A DNA stretch of 64,000 nucleotides, from positions 1-64,000 of the forward strand of contig CALGIG010000026.1 in NCBI GenBank assembly GCA_937915865.1, in the 5' to 3' direction. How positions within the stretch are numbered: the first letter of the stretch is position 1; each line of letters starts with the position of its first letter. Below, one piece after another: positions 1 through 8,362 of this stretch. The notes beneath the pieces are model-generated. The model had not been told where the DNA came from. It worked only from the letters and a program-made list of their open reading frames with translations, and ran no database searches. Source of the stretch: an uncultured Prolixibacteraceae bacterium (GTDB taxonomy: Bacteria > Bacteroidota > Bacteroidia > Bacteroidales > Prolixibacteraceae). A program made the position numbers and the translations under genes.

Positions 1-428
1 GCCTTGCGGACGTCGGGGTGAGTACAAAAAATACCACAATAAACTCCGGCTGGAGTTGAATATTTCATTCTCACGAATTAAGTAATGCGAAAGAGATAAT
101 GTCGTATTTCTATTCGTGTTTTATACGGACTCACCCCCGCGCATCTGCGATGCTACCCCCTCTCTACCAGAGTAGAGAGGGGGAAACGGCCGCCTTGCGG
201 ACGTCGGGGTGAGTACAAAAAATACCACAATAAACTCCGGCTGGAGCTGAATATTTCATTCTCACGAATTAAGTAATGCGAAAGAAATAATGTCCTATTT
301 CTGTTCGTGTTTTATTCGGACTCACCCCAGCGCATCTGCGATGCTATCCCCTCTCTACCAGAGTAGAGAGGGGGAAACGGCCGCCTTGCGGACGTCGGGA
401 TGAGTACAAAAAATACGACAATAAATTG
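1..428. repeat. Tandem 191-bp repeats carrying 130-bp palindromic elements
   Basis: The block starting GCCTTGCGGACGTCGG occurs at 1, 192 and 383, a period of 191 bp. The first two copies are nearly identical and the third is cut after about 45 bp. Inside, left arms TGTCGTATTT (100-109) or TGTCCTATTT (291-300) face right arms AAATACCACA (29-38, 220-229) or AAATACGACA (411-420). Inner arms ACTCACCCC/GGGGTGAGT and a 12-bp hairpin CCCCCTCTCTAC/GTAGAGAGGGGG lie between them. Each element is therefore a nested palindrome of about 130 bp (100-229, 291-420), with about 61 bp between elements. The array is probably cut by the window's left edge. It looks like a MITE or REP-type element; no transposase is present. 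Confidence 0.85.
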
Positions 429-837
429 TTCCGGTTACTTAAGTAACAGAGACGCTAATATTTGCAGAGTTCAGAAAAGCGCCAAAGGCTGAAAGCTATT
501 TTGGGCTTATTTTCAGAGTCCGTTTTTTCCGTTCATGTAAAAAAACAGTGGGTTCAACCCCCTGAAATGGGCATTTCATGCAAAATTCATTCCTTTTCAG
601 TTTTTTGTACTGTTTTTTATTGATAATATTTTTTCAGATGCACATAATTTCGTAAATTATACAACCAATTGGTTATTTCGAGGAGTGATAAAAAGATTGT
701 TAGGTTAAACGATACCGGTAAATATAAGATTAATGGACAACAACAAGGCGGTAAATTAGCTTGAAGGCACTCTCAATTGTAATATTAGGATAGCTCAAAG
801 TTAATTTACCTTCCCTTAAAAGAAATATATCAACGGT

Positions 838-945
838 ATGGATGACGTTAAGCCCTTTGAAACAAGGGATAAAGACCGATATTTAATAAACATTGGCGGT
901 AAAACCAATTTGATAACGGTTGAAGAAACCGCCAATGCAGGGTAA
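838..945 (+). pseudogene. Possible LytTR-domain remnant
   Basis: A 35-codon frame starts ATG at 838 and ends TAA at 943-945. Its middle (DKDRYLINIGGKTNLITVEE) resembles the first strands of LytTR DNA-binding domains, which typically read RFLVK-G-K...I...I. Nothing upstream encodes a receiver domain and nothing downstream continues the fold, so if the resemblance is real this is a fragment. The match is short and could be chance. Confidence 0.25.
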
Positions 946-1029
946 GACCCAAACAAATATTTTCAAGGGTTCAACAGCAAGGCTTCAGTCAAATAGAGCT
1001 TTCATTCAGAACCTATTAAAATAAATATA

Positions 1030-1071
1030 GATACAGTGAGAATGAATTTAGATACAGTGAGAATGAATTTA
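1030..1071. repeat. Two-copy 21-bp tandem repeat
   Basis: The 21-mer beginning GATACAGTGAGAATGAATTT occurs at 1030-1050 and again at 1051-1071. Weaker echoes of AATGAATT follow to about 1170, so it may be the tail of an older tandem array or of a repeat-protein gene. Confidence 0.7.
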
Positions 1072-1257
1072 GACATTACCAATAAGCGTTTAATCACGAA
1101 TAAAGTGAATTTAATATATAATAAAATGAATTAATTTATTAACAGAATGAATTCAGATTGCAGCAATATCAATTCAGACGCCGGCAATGTGAGGTTAACA
1201 AACAACAGAAGACGAAAATTTTGAAACAGATGGAAATAAGTAATAAGAAGGAAATAA

Positions 1258-1345
1258 TGTCGTATTTAAGCTTGTGTTTTTATCTTGACTCATCCCGCGT
1301 ATTTGCATGGCGGACGTTGGAGTGAGTACATTATAAAATACGACA
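1258..1345. repeat. 88-bp palindromic element with perfect 10-bp terminal inverted repeats
   Basis: TGTCGTATTT (1258-1267) is the exact reverse complement of AAATACGACA (1336-1345). Between them are inner arms GACTCATCCCG and GGAGTGAGTAC, like the 130-bp elements at 100-420 but without the long central hairpin. This is a shorter member of the same family. Confidence 0.75.
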
Positions 1346-1543
1346 ATAAATTGTTCATATTACTTAATTTTTCGGCGAAACGAGTTAAACAGAAAACAAA
1401 AGGTATTTAGCAAAAACAAAAAGAAAGAAAGTTAAAACAAACCATTTGCCTGATTGAATCATGAAGTCCTTTCCATACTCTTGTTTCCAGTCAGGCCTGT
1501 GTTAAATAAAAACAATTTATTAATCATTTAATTTTGAAGCCCC

Positions 1544-2248
1544 ATGGAAAAGAAAAAAATGAACACGCTGATTATGCTTTCGGCATTGATGAATTTCTTT
1601 GAACAGAAGCAAACTCTCTGGCAACAAAACACGCCATTGGCTGAGGCCATTCAACAAACTAAAACACTGATGAGCGAGATTGAGCACCTCGACGAAACCC
1701 TTAGTAAGAACAAAACCGGCATGGCAATTAAAAAGAAAAGTGACAAAAAAAGCCTCATTGCAGTATTGTTCGAAATGATATCGACCTTAAGCGCTTATGC
1801 AGCGCAAACGGGCGACGAAACTTTGAAAGAACACATTGGCTACCCGTTATCGCGGCTTCAAACCATGCGCGATGCCGCATTGGTATCGGTAGCAAGCGCT
1901 ATTCTTGCCATATTAACCGAAAAGTCAATGCTTTTGGTTAACTATGGTATTTCCGATCCTGGCCGTAACTCGCTTTCGAATGCAATTTTGAATTACAAAA
2001 ATTCGCTGGCCGAAATGCGGACAAACGCTACAACACGAAAGCGGAGTAACGAAAAGATAAAGGAATTACTCGGCTCGGCGATGAAAATTACCAGAGAGCA
2101 AACCGATAAGCTGATGGTACAGTACAAGAACAGCGACCTGGATTTTTACAAAACCTACCTCAGTACGCGCAAAATTGTTCCTTACGGCACCCGCTACAAC
2201 AAGGACGACGAAAACCCAAACCCGGAAAGCACGTCACCCGAAAAATAG
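1544..2248 (+). CDS. Conserved-type helical protein of unknown function
   Basis: This encodes 234 residues with no signal peptide. The N-terminal half reads as several amphipathic helices, with a more hydrophobic stretch near residues 110-135 (ALVSVASAILAILTEKSMLL). The C-terminal third is rich in charged residues and ends in a polar NPNPESTSPEK tail. I recognise no catalytic motif or named domain. The start ATG at 1544 follows a non-coding leader, and a 12-bp stem terminator lies just past the stop, so the gene is probably a single transcription unit. Similar helical proteins of unknown role are, in my recollection, common in Bacteroidota. Base composition is less AT-rich than in the genes that follow, so this may be the last host gene before the accessory stretch. 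Confidence 0.7.
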   Translation: MEKKKMNTLIMLSALMNFFEQKQTLWQQNTPLAEAIQQTKTLMSEIEHLDETLSKNKTGMAIKKKSDKKSLIAVLFEMISTLSAYAAQTGDETLKEHIGYPLSRLQTMRDAALVSVASAILAILTEKSMLLVNYGISDPGRNSLSNAILNYKNSLAEMRTNATTRKRSNEKIKELLGSAMKITREQTDKLMVQYKNSDLDFYKTYLSTRKIVPYGTRYNKDDENPNPESTSPEK

Positions 2249-2276
2249 TTTGTTACACCAGGTGTAAACCCAACAC

Positions 2277-2311
2277 AATTGATCCGGCAGGTATTCCTCG
2301 CCGGATCAATT
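2277..2311 (+). terminator. Hairpin terminator after the helical protein gene
   Basis: AATTGATCCGGC (2277-2288) pairs perfectly with GCCGGATCAATT (2300-2311) around an 11-nt loop, 29 bp past the stop. There is no strong T-run but ATTTAT follows. Confidence 0.7.
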
Positions 2312-2537
2312 ATTTATACCCAAAATAAATAATAATCTCGTTATGGTTTATTTAACTTTTTTTTATAAGTTTGGGAGGCAGGGATTTAAGCAAACAATCA
2401 GAGAATTTTGTGGGGAGGATAATAGGCGAAAGTGGGAATTTGCTTTGCTTATGCTTTATCTTTTAAAAGTACTATAAAGATGCCTTGGTTATTAGTTGTG
2501 CAATACAAATGAGATAGACAACCTTAATCATTTAATT

Positions 2538-3167
2538 ATGAATGTACCAAGATATAGTGTAGAAAAAGAATATGAAACTTTACGAAGTGAATTGCTTCAG
2601 GGCAAACAATATGTTTTTGAAAGACCAATTTTAATTATTACAGCTAGCATTGCATTTATTCAATTTGTCGACAAGCAGTATGCTATTTATTTCCCTTCGA
2701 TAATTATAGGTTTACTTTCTTTTAACTTGTGGTTCACTGTTAATCGTATGAGTAGTATGGCAAGGATAATTGCATACATTCAGTTGGTTCTTGAGACCGA
2801 TAAGAGTAACTGGTATGGTTGGGAGACTTCTCTCCGAAATTATCGTAAATGGTTAAAATTAAATCATAAATCAGTTAATCAGATACAAATCGAAAATGAA
2901 GCTATTTATGATAATTTAGGGTACTATCCAACTATATTTTACCTACATATTATTGTTACAATATTAGTTTTCTTGATTTTGGCAATATTCTCTATTAATC
3001 ATTTAAAATCATCAAATATTCTGTGGAGTCTATTGACTTTGGGATTCTTAATACTGTTTATTAGCTATGCTATAAAGAATAGGCCAAATAAAACTAAACC
3101 GCAAATAGAAAAGAATCGACAGATATGGAAAATGGTTTTTAATGACTGGGAAAATCTGACAAATTAA
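2538..3167 (+). CDS. Uncharacterised multi-pass membrane protein
   Basis: From ATG 2538 this gives 209 residues; an in-frame TTG at 2496 would add 14. Two hydrophobic segments lie near residues 35-70 and two near residues 135-185, with a polar amphipathic loop between them carrying RIIAYIQLVLE and WYGWETSLRNY. An R-x-x-AYI...E...W pattern of this type occurs, as I recall, in small uncharacterised membrane proteins of accessory regions; I cannot name a family. It precedes the ZorAB-like pair by 287 bp of non-coding DNA, so a shared operon is possible but not shown. Codon use is AT-rich, like the neighbouring accessory genes and unlike the cbb3 cluster. Confidence 0.6.
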   Translation: MNVPRYSVEKEYETLRSELLQGKQYVFERPILIITASIAFIQFVDKQYAIYFPSIIIGLLSFNLWFTVNRMSSMARIIAYIQLVLETDKSNWYGWETSLRNYRKWLKLNHKSVNQIQIENEAIYDNLGYYPTIFYLHIIVTILVFLILAIFSINHLKSSNILWSLLTLGFLILFISYAIKNRPNKTKPQIEKNRQIWKMVFNDWENLTN

Positions 3168-3454
3168 AGTACTATGCATAACAGCAAAATGGCAAGTCAG
3201 GCCACTCGCCCACTTTCGTGCGAACCTGATAGGATTTCTCATCGAAATTCCGTCCGACCATATACAAGTGACTGTCAAACTGTGCAAAAACTAAAGAGGT
3301 ATTTGTATAGGTATAAATGAAAAATGGAAATAATAAACTGTCAGGGAGTTAAAAATAGTTTTTGCACAGACTCCTGTAAGTGGCATTTAAATTTGAAGCT
3401 CACCATGGCTATAAAAATGACAAAAAATATTTTAATAACAATAATAAAATTAAT

Positions 3455-4192
3455 ATGAATAAAGAAGAACCATCTAAGAAAAAAAAATTGTTTGGATTAA
3501 TTCCGACGGCAGCAATAGTATTAGCAATAGACATAACTCTTCTATTTTATAAATCAGCCGAAATGCCAGGTTCCAATAAAGCAAGGATTATATCTATGAT
3601 AGTAATAATATTTATTGGCGTTTTATTCATACTTGGATTAAAACAATTGATAAAGAAGAATGAGAAATTTGCAAGCTTTGCAAGCTCTATTCCTGGACAG
3701 ATGACCTCTTTAGGTATTTTGGGAACTTTTGCTGGCATTTTTATTGGTTTATATAATTTTGATGTACATAACTTAAATCAAAGTGTTCCTTTATTATTAG
3801 AAGGTATGAAGGTTGCTTTTTCAACAAGTATTGCAGGTTTAGTTTCTTCTATTGGACTTAAAATATCTCATTCAGTTATTATCAGTATAACTCAAGAAGA
3901 TCCATATGAAAGTTCGATTAATCATGACAATTTTGTCCTGATGTCTCCAGAATTAGAGAAAAATCTCTCTGACCTTAATAGCTCTATTTGGGAATTAACA
4001 AACGAAATGAGATTTTCGAATGATTATCAATATGATAATGAAATGAAGACGAAATATGGTGAGAATTATAAAGAAAACGAAGAATACAAGAAAAAAATGC
4101 AACAAGATAAAGCAGAGCAAATGAAGTACCTAGATGAATTATATAAACTATTTGCAAAAAATACAAGTTTTGGACAAAAAAAATTGTATTAA
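3455..4192 (+). CDS. MotA/TolQ/ExbB-type proton channel subunit, ZorA-like (short)
   Basis: The chosen ATG at 3455 gives 246 residues; an in-frame GTG at 3380 would add 25 with no extra feature. Hydrophobic segments follow the basic KKKKLFGLIP start: about residues 13-32, 47-67, 86-105 and 125-145. The third contains LGILGTFAGIFIGL and the fourth AFSTSIAGLVSSIG, the paired motifs of MotA/TolQ/ExbB channels and especially of ZorA from Zorya anti-phage systems. ZorA normally continues into a cytoplasmic tail of several hundred residues; here only about 100 charged residues follow. The stop is 3 bp before the next gene, which encodes the matching MotB-type partner, so the two form an ion-driven stator pair. 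The channel assignment is strong; the defence role is inference. Confidence 0.75.
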   Translation: MNKEEPSKKKKLFGLIPTAAIVLAIDITLLFYKSAEMPGSNKARIISMIVIIFIGVLFILGLKQLIKKNEKFASFASSIPGQMTSLGILGTFAGIFIGLYNFDVHNLNQSVPLLLEGMKVAFSTSIAGLVSSIGLKISHSVIISITQEDPYESSINHDNFVLMSPELEKNLSDLNSSIWELTNEMRFSNDYQYDNEMKTKYGENYKENEEYKKKMQQDKAEQMKYLDELYKLFAKNTSFGQKKLY

Positions 4193-4195
4193 GCA

Positions 4196-4888
4196 ATGAA
4201 AAAAAACATAATTATAAATGAAAAAACAGAAAGTCATTGGACTTCAGCAACTGATCTGATGTCTGGATTGATGATAATATTTATGTTTATTGCAATCTCA
4301 TATATGATATCTGCGTCACAGGAAAGAGATAGAATGAAAGGAACTGCTGAAGATTGGGCAAAAAACAAAGAAATGATTTATAATAGTTTACTAGCTGAAT
4401 TCAAAAATGATTTAAATAAATGGAATGCTGATATAGATTCGGTAATGTTAATAGTTCGATTTAAAGAGCCATCTGTTTTATTTTCAAAAGGAGGTTCGAA
4501 CCTAACTCCTCATTTTAAAGAAATATTAAGTGATTTTTTTCCTCGATATTTGCATATATTAAAAGAATTTAAAAGCAGTATTTCAGAGATTAGGATTGAA
4601 GGACATACTTCGTCTGAATGGAGTAAAGAAGTATCACAATTGGATGCCTTTTTTTATAATATGAATTTATCTCAATTAAGAACACAATCCGTTTTAAAGT
4701 ACTGCATCGAAAGTACAAACAATGATTCTCTTCGATATTGGTGTCAGAATGTTATTTTGGCTGCTGGCTTCTCATCCAGTAAACTTATAATTGAAAAGGG
4801 AGTTGAGAACGAAATTCAATCGCGTAGGGTTGATTTTAGAGTAAGGACTAATGCAGATGAGAAACTTAATGAAATCATAGGATATTAG
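4196..4888 (+). CDS. MotB/OmpA-type stator subunit, ZorB-like
   Basis: The 230 residues begin with a short cytoplasmic stretch, then WTSATDLMSGLMIIFMFIA, one membrane helix that begins with Asp20. That position matches the proton-binding Asp of MotB and ZorB, and the W-x-x-x-DLMSGLM pattern is particularly ZorB-like. The periplasmic part has an OmpA-type peptidoglycan-binding fold: RIEGHTSSEW near residue 140, LRTQSVLKYC, and SRRVDFRV near residue 213. The gene follows the ZorA-like gene by 3 bp. No ZorC, ZorD or ZorE homologue follows; instead there is 530 bp of repeat-bearing non-coding DNA. It is not the flagellar motor, as no flagellar gene is nearby. Confidence 0.75.
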   Translation: MKKNIIINEKTESHWTSATDLMSGLMIIFMFIAISYMISASQERDRMKGTAEDWAKNKEMIYNSLLAEFKNDLNKWNADIDSVMLIVRFKEPSVLFSKGGSNLTPHFKEILSDFFPRYLHILKEFKSSISEIRIEGHTSSEWSKEVSQLDAFFYNMNLSQLRTQSVLKYCIESTNNDSLRYWCQNVILAAGFSSSKLIIEKGVENEIQSRRVDFRVRTNADEKLNEIIGY

Positions 4889-4926
4889 AATAAACGCCCA
4901 CTAAAATAATATGAGTAGCGAGCAGT

Positions 4927-5109
4927 GCCCAGTCTCGCCTTTGGCGAGATTGAACTACAACCCAGCCTATTTTGCAAAAATTTTGGCTATGTATTTAATG
5001 ATTGCGTTTTGAGTTATTGCTAATTTGATTGGCGTTTTAAGCAAAAGAAAAAAGAATATAAATGAACCTTTAAAGCACAAGTATTGAGATTAGTTGAAAA
5101 TATAAAATG
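4927..5109 (+). repeat. Long direct repeat, copy A (downstream of ZorAB-like pair)
   Basis: About 180 bp match 8363-8540 at roughly 85% identity by eye, including 39 identical bases at the start. The core is a perfect hairpin TCTCGCC-TTT-GGCGAGA (4933-4949), followed by conserved blocks such as AAAGAATATAAATGAACC. The copy begins about 40 bp after the ZorB-like stop and has the same orientation as copy B. Confidence 0.85.
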
Positions 5110-5185
5110 GAAATTTTGAAATTTAGATATCAAAAAAGGAAGACACAAAAGCCAAAGCGAAGACATATCTTGTAGAGATTTAGTT

Positions 5186-5255
5186 CAATATTTTGCAAAT
5201 TTCATTGCGGGGTTCACGCTGTGCGTTGTCTTCTGCTCCTTTCTTGACTGTCATC
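5186..5255 (+). repeat. Short direct repeat D1 (upstream of cupin/TIR-radical-SAM module)
   Basis: About 66 bp align with 21608-21676 at roughly 75% identity by eye. Shared blocks are TTGCAAATT-CATTGCGG and CTCCTTTCTTGACT. A GC-rich run TCATCCCGCTTCTCGGGAC follows in this copy only. Both copies lie shortly upstream of a gene module, and the rest of 4889-5419 shows nothing coding. Confidence 0.7.
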
Positions 5256-5419
5256 CCGCTTCTCGGGACCGATGCTCTTCGAAAAATCTGCAACGACAGC
5301 TTGTAAGTGACTATTTGGTTATAAATTTAACCCAATTCATTTATAAAGTGAATCATATTTCAACAAAAACAAGAAATAATTTATTAATAACATAATTATT
5401 AAAACAATAATATCTAATA

Positions 5420-5776
5420 ATGGACAATATTCACTGTTATCTTGGAAATACTGTAATAGATGGAGAGAGGAAGAGAGGGTGGTTTTGTGGTGAATTTATT
5501 AATCCTGAATCAATTTGTAATGACAAAGTAATAGAAACCAAATGGGGTATTCATAAAATTGGGGAATGTTGTGATTGGAAATCTTCAACAAAATCCAAAA
5601 CAATGGCGATACTATTAAATGGGTCTTTTTTAATAGAGTTAAGGAATTCAAGTTATGAAAGACGTTATGAATTGAACAACGAAGGTGATTATTTAGTATG
5701 GGACGAGAATTATCAACATCGTTGGAAAGCTATTTCAAACTCTAAAATAATTACAATACGCTGGACATTAACTTAG
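5420..5776 (+). CDS. Small cupin-fold protein
   Basis: The 118 residues show the family pattern ETKWGIHKIGE...W, then TMAILLNGSFLIEL, then GDYLVWDENYQHRW, and a terminal IITIRW. This is a single-domain cupin barrel related to proteins often misannotated in databases as signal peptidase I. His46 and His102 lie in the two conserved motifs and could bind metal or ligand. There is no membrane segment, so it should be cytosolic. The TIR-like/radical SAM gene starts 89 bp downstream on the same strand between the same pair of long repeats, so they probably form one module. Cupins of this kind may sense or modify a small molecule; the substrate is unknown. Confidence 0.7.
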   Translation: MDNIHCYLGNTVIDGERKRGWFCGEFINPESICNDKVIETKWGIHKIGECCDWKSSTKSKTMAILLNGSFLIELRNSSYERRYELNNEGDYLVWDENYQHRWKAISNSKIITIRWTLT

Positions 5777-5865
5777 TACAGGTTAATTTTAGAATTTTAT
5801 AAACAAATTTTTTAAATATTTTTCAGACATTCTCTTTACCTAAATTTGGGAAAAATTGCATTAAA

Positions 5866-8244
5866 ATGGGAAAAATAAAACCAAAAGTATTCATTGGGTC
5901 ATCAAGTGAAAGCATCGAAATTGCACGCGCAATTCAAGATAATCTGGCTAATGACGCAGACACCACTGTATGGGATCAGGGGGTTTTTAATATTTCAAAA
6001 TTTTTTCTAGAGAGTCTAATTGAAAATCTTGATTCTTGTGATTTTGGTGTATTTGTATTTGCAGCAGATGACTTTATAAAGATTAGAGAGGATGAAAAGC
6101 TGACTGTTCGAGACAATGTTCTCTTTGAATCAGGTCTTTATATTGGTAAACTTGGTAAATTACGTACATTCATAATAAGACCCAATAACACATTGAATTT
6201 TCACATACCATCTGATTTATTAGGATTGGCAATAACAACTTATGACCATACCCGAACGGACAATTTAGTTGCAGCACTAGCTCCCAGTTGCAATACAATT
6301 AGGAGAGCGATTAAGAATCTAGGTTCAATTAAAGAGTCATTTAAACATTTAGTAAACATACCAGGGGTTCTTAGAGGAGCTGCAAATCGTACTCCGGGTG
6401 ATCGCATTGATGCGATTTATAATGTAATTAATAACATAAAAAATGAATCAGTACTCATTATACTTGGGCGTAGTCTTATAGACTGGACAACTTGTTGGCA
6501 AAAAATTGAGAATTTAATAAATCAGAAAAACTGCATTGTTAAAATAGCTTTATTAAATGAAAAGAATAGAAAATCTATAGAAACTCCATCAAAAATTGAA
6601 TGGGCTTTTAATGACGTAGGTATTAGTATGGGAAACCTTAGGCGGATAACAGTTAAAAACTATACTGGTAGGCTTGAAGTTTATGGTTTGCCTTTTTATC
6701 TTCCCCATAGTTTCGTTGCATACACAAACTCTCAAAATAAACGTATTTGCTATGAAGAAGCAGGAATGGGTCTTGAGAAGGAAGAACGTCCCTATATCGA
6801 ATATATAGAAATTGAAGAAGGAAAAGGTAGTTTCGTAAAATCTTTAGAGAAGATGTATGAGTTGCTATTAAAAAGGGATCGTCTTTTAATTTTTGATGAT
6901 GGCAATCCCTCTAATAAATATGATATTGTAAAAGAAAGGAAACCAGCCAATATAAAATTACCCTTACCCCAATTCAGTGTAAATAAGCAAACTGATGAGC
7001 AAACCAGAATTTTAAACATTCTGTCAAAATGGAATAATCATGATTTGTTACGTGGACCTTGGTTAAGAATAATTGCTGAAAAATCGCTACCAATATTTAA
7101 TCATCTTATTAATGATCTACCACTAAGTTCATATCAACCTGTCTCTGCGCATTTTGAAGTGACTGATAACTGCAATGGAGAATGTAATTACTGTAAAAGA
7201 TGGACGTGGAAAAATATAATAGATCCTTTGATTGAAACTTCTGAAAAAATAATTGATAAAATTGCTTCTTTAGGTGTCGACACTGTAACTATTGGAGGTG
7301 GCGAGCCTTTCATCTTTCCTGGTATAAATAGAGTTCTCACACGAGGTGACACTCTTGGCCTAAGGTTAGGATTAATAACAAATGGATTACATATTTCAAA
7401 TGAATCTTTAGAGATTGCTTGTTCAACACTTCAATGGATACGATTTTCTTTAGATGGACATGATGATTATACATATAAAAAAACACGGTATATTGAAGAT
7501 GGTTTTAAAAGAGTGTCTTCAAACATTAGTCGAGTTTTAGAGGCAAGGGGCCAAAAAAAATTTCCACTAATTGGTGCAAACTGCATACTTCACAAGGATA
7601 ATATTAGCAGTATCCATAATTTTATGAATTTTGCAGAAAACACAGGCATAGACATGACTCTTTTTAAAATTGTTCATGGTATTCCTAATGTTTCACCAAC
7701 AATGGACCAATTAGAATTGATCAAAACGAAGATTCTTTCAATTCAAAATGGCAACTCTAATTTAAACGAGTTTACAAAGATGCTTTTCGAGGATCTTACT
7801 CCAGATGATATACAGAATGGATTCCCAACTAAAGGTTTTTATGCTAAGAAAAATTTCCGGTGTTTTGCACCATTCTTTTTTTTGACAATTGATCCGAATG
7901 GCCAACTTTATCCTTGCGATTATCTTTACTTTGATACAAGAAATCAAGATGAATATGTAAAGAATCGAGATCAATATTGTTTAGGATCTATTTTTGATCT
8001 ATCATCAGAAGGCAATGTCCCTTCAAAATGGGACAACGTTGTAAAATTAATCCACTACATTGATACTGAGCAAATAAAAGAATGTGGTTGTTGTACTAGG
8101 TTCTATCGATTTAATGCTTTGATGACTGAACTATTTGAAGAGTATGAAAGATTAGTTGAATATAAGGGTCAATATATTGCTGAAGATATTTATAAATCAG
8201 CATTATTATTAAACATATCTGAAAATCAAAATGCTTGGTTATAA
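5866..8244 (+). CDS. TIR-like nucleotide-binding domain fused to radical SAM/SPASM-type enzyme
   Basis: The protein has 792 residues and three parts. Residues 5-155 match the TIR-like nucleotide-binding family (PF10137 type): KVFIGSSSES, FGVFVFAADDF, then RDNVLFESGLYIGKLG with Glu88 at the usual catalytic position, and IPSDLLGL. Residues 165-345 are an unassigned alpha/beta region (LIILGRSLIDW, LEVYGLPFYLPHSFVAY), perhaps a PLD-like or ligand-sensing fold without an HKD motif. Residues 428-745 are a radical SAM domain: Cys436-x3-Cys440-x2-Cys443, GGGEP at 477-481, then Cys666, Cys684 in LYPCDY, Cys705 and Cys740/742/743, as in SPASM auxiliary Fe-S clusters. It is predicted to be cytosolic. 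The family knowledge is that TIR-like domains can cleave or bind NAD-type nucleotides and that SPASM enzymes often modify peptides. No precursor peptide is visible nearby. I do not recall this fusion as a characterised system. Confidence 0.85.
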   Translation: MGKIKPKVFIGSSSESIEIARAIQDNLANDADTTVWDQGVFNISKFFLESLIENLDSCDFGVFVFAADDFIKIREDEKLTVRDNVLFESGLYIGKLGKLRTFIIRPNNTLNFHIPSDLLGLAITTYDHTRTDNLVAALAPSCNTIRRAIKNLGSIKESFKHLVNIPGVLRGAANRTPGDRIDAIYNVINNIKNESVLIILGRSLIDWTTCWQKIENLINQKNCIVKIALLNEKNRKSIETPSKIEWAFNDVGISMGNLRRITVKNYTGRLEVYGLPFYLPHSFVAYTNSQNKRICYEEAGMGLEKEERPYIEYIEIEEGKGSFVKSLEKMYELLLKRDRLLIFDDGNPSNKYDIVKERKPANIKLPLPQFSVNKQTDEQTRILNILSKWNNHDLLRGPWLRIIAEKSLPIFNHLINDLPLSSYQPVSAHFEVTDNCNGECNYCKRWTWKNIIDPLIETSEKIIDKIASLGVDTVTIGGGEPFIFPGINRVLTRGDTLGLRLGLITNGLHISNESLEIACSTLQWIRFSLDGHDDYTYKKTRYIEDGFKRVSSNISRVLEARGQKKFPLIGANCILHKDNISSIHNFMNFAENTGIDMTLFKIVHGIPNVSPTMDQLELIKTKILSIQNGNSNLNEFTKMLFEDLTPDDIQNGFPTKGFYAKKNFRCFAPFFFLTIDPNGQLYPCDYLYFDTRNQDEYVKNRDQYCLGSIFDLSSEGNVPSKWDNVVKLIHYIDTEQIKECGCCTRFYRFNALMTELFEEYERLVEYKGQYIAEDIYKSALLLNISENQNAWL

Positions 8245-8362
8245 AATAGTTTTTGCTTTGTAATATAAATTTTATTTCAAGAATTTGAGAAAATATTAAA
8301 TAATTATTGGAAAAAGAAACCAAAAGCTGGCTATATAAATAGGACTCTGAGCGGACTACAAC

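Larger units (their letters stand above)
429..1250. other. Gene-poor AT-rich stretch, probably decayed sequence
   Basis: There is no open frame of useful length on either strand except the short frame at 838. Simple repeats and partial frames suggest degraded coding sequence. I see no RNA gene here. Confidence 0.5.

Noticed and set aside
1..428. CRISPR array
   Set aside because: The 191-bp repeating unit, with repeated spacers and nested palindromes, is unlike the 25-40-bp repeats and unique spacers of CRISPR, and no cas gene is present.
3048..3287. Minus-strand 79-residue open frame
   Set aside because: It overlaps the 3' end of the membrane protein gene in antisense and has no family features.
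3455..4888. Flagellar MotAB, TolQR or ExbBD
   Set aside because: There are no flagellar, Tol or TonB genes nearby, and the MotB-type partner keeps an OmpA domain with the ZorB-like DLMSGLM helix.
4889..5040. Integron attC-like site (ACGCC...GGCGTT arms in the long repeat)
   Set aside because: The arms are there in copies A and B, but they do not follow the RYYYAAC/GTTRRRY core pattern and no integron integrase is in the window.
5866..8244. Viperin-type antiviral radical SAM enzyme
   Set aside because: The SAM motif is CX3CX2C as in viperins, but the SPASM-type C-terminal cysteines and TIR-like N-terminus do not fit a stand-alone viperin.
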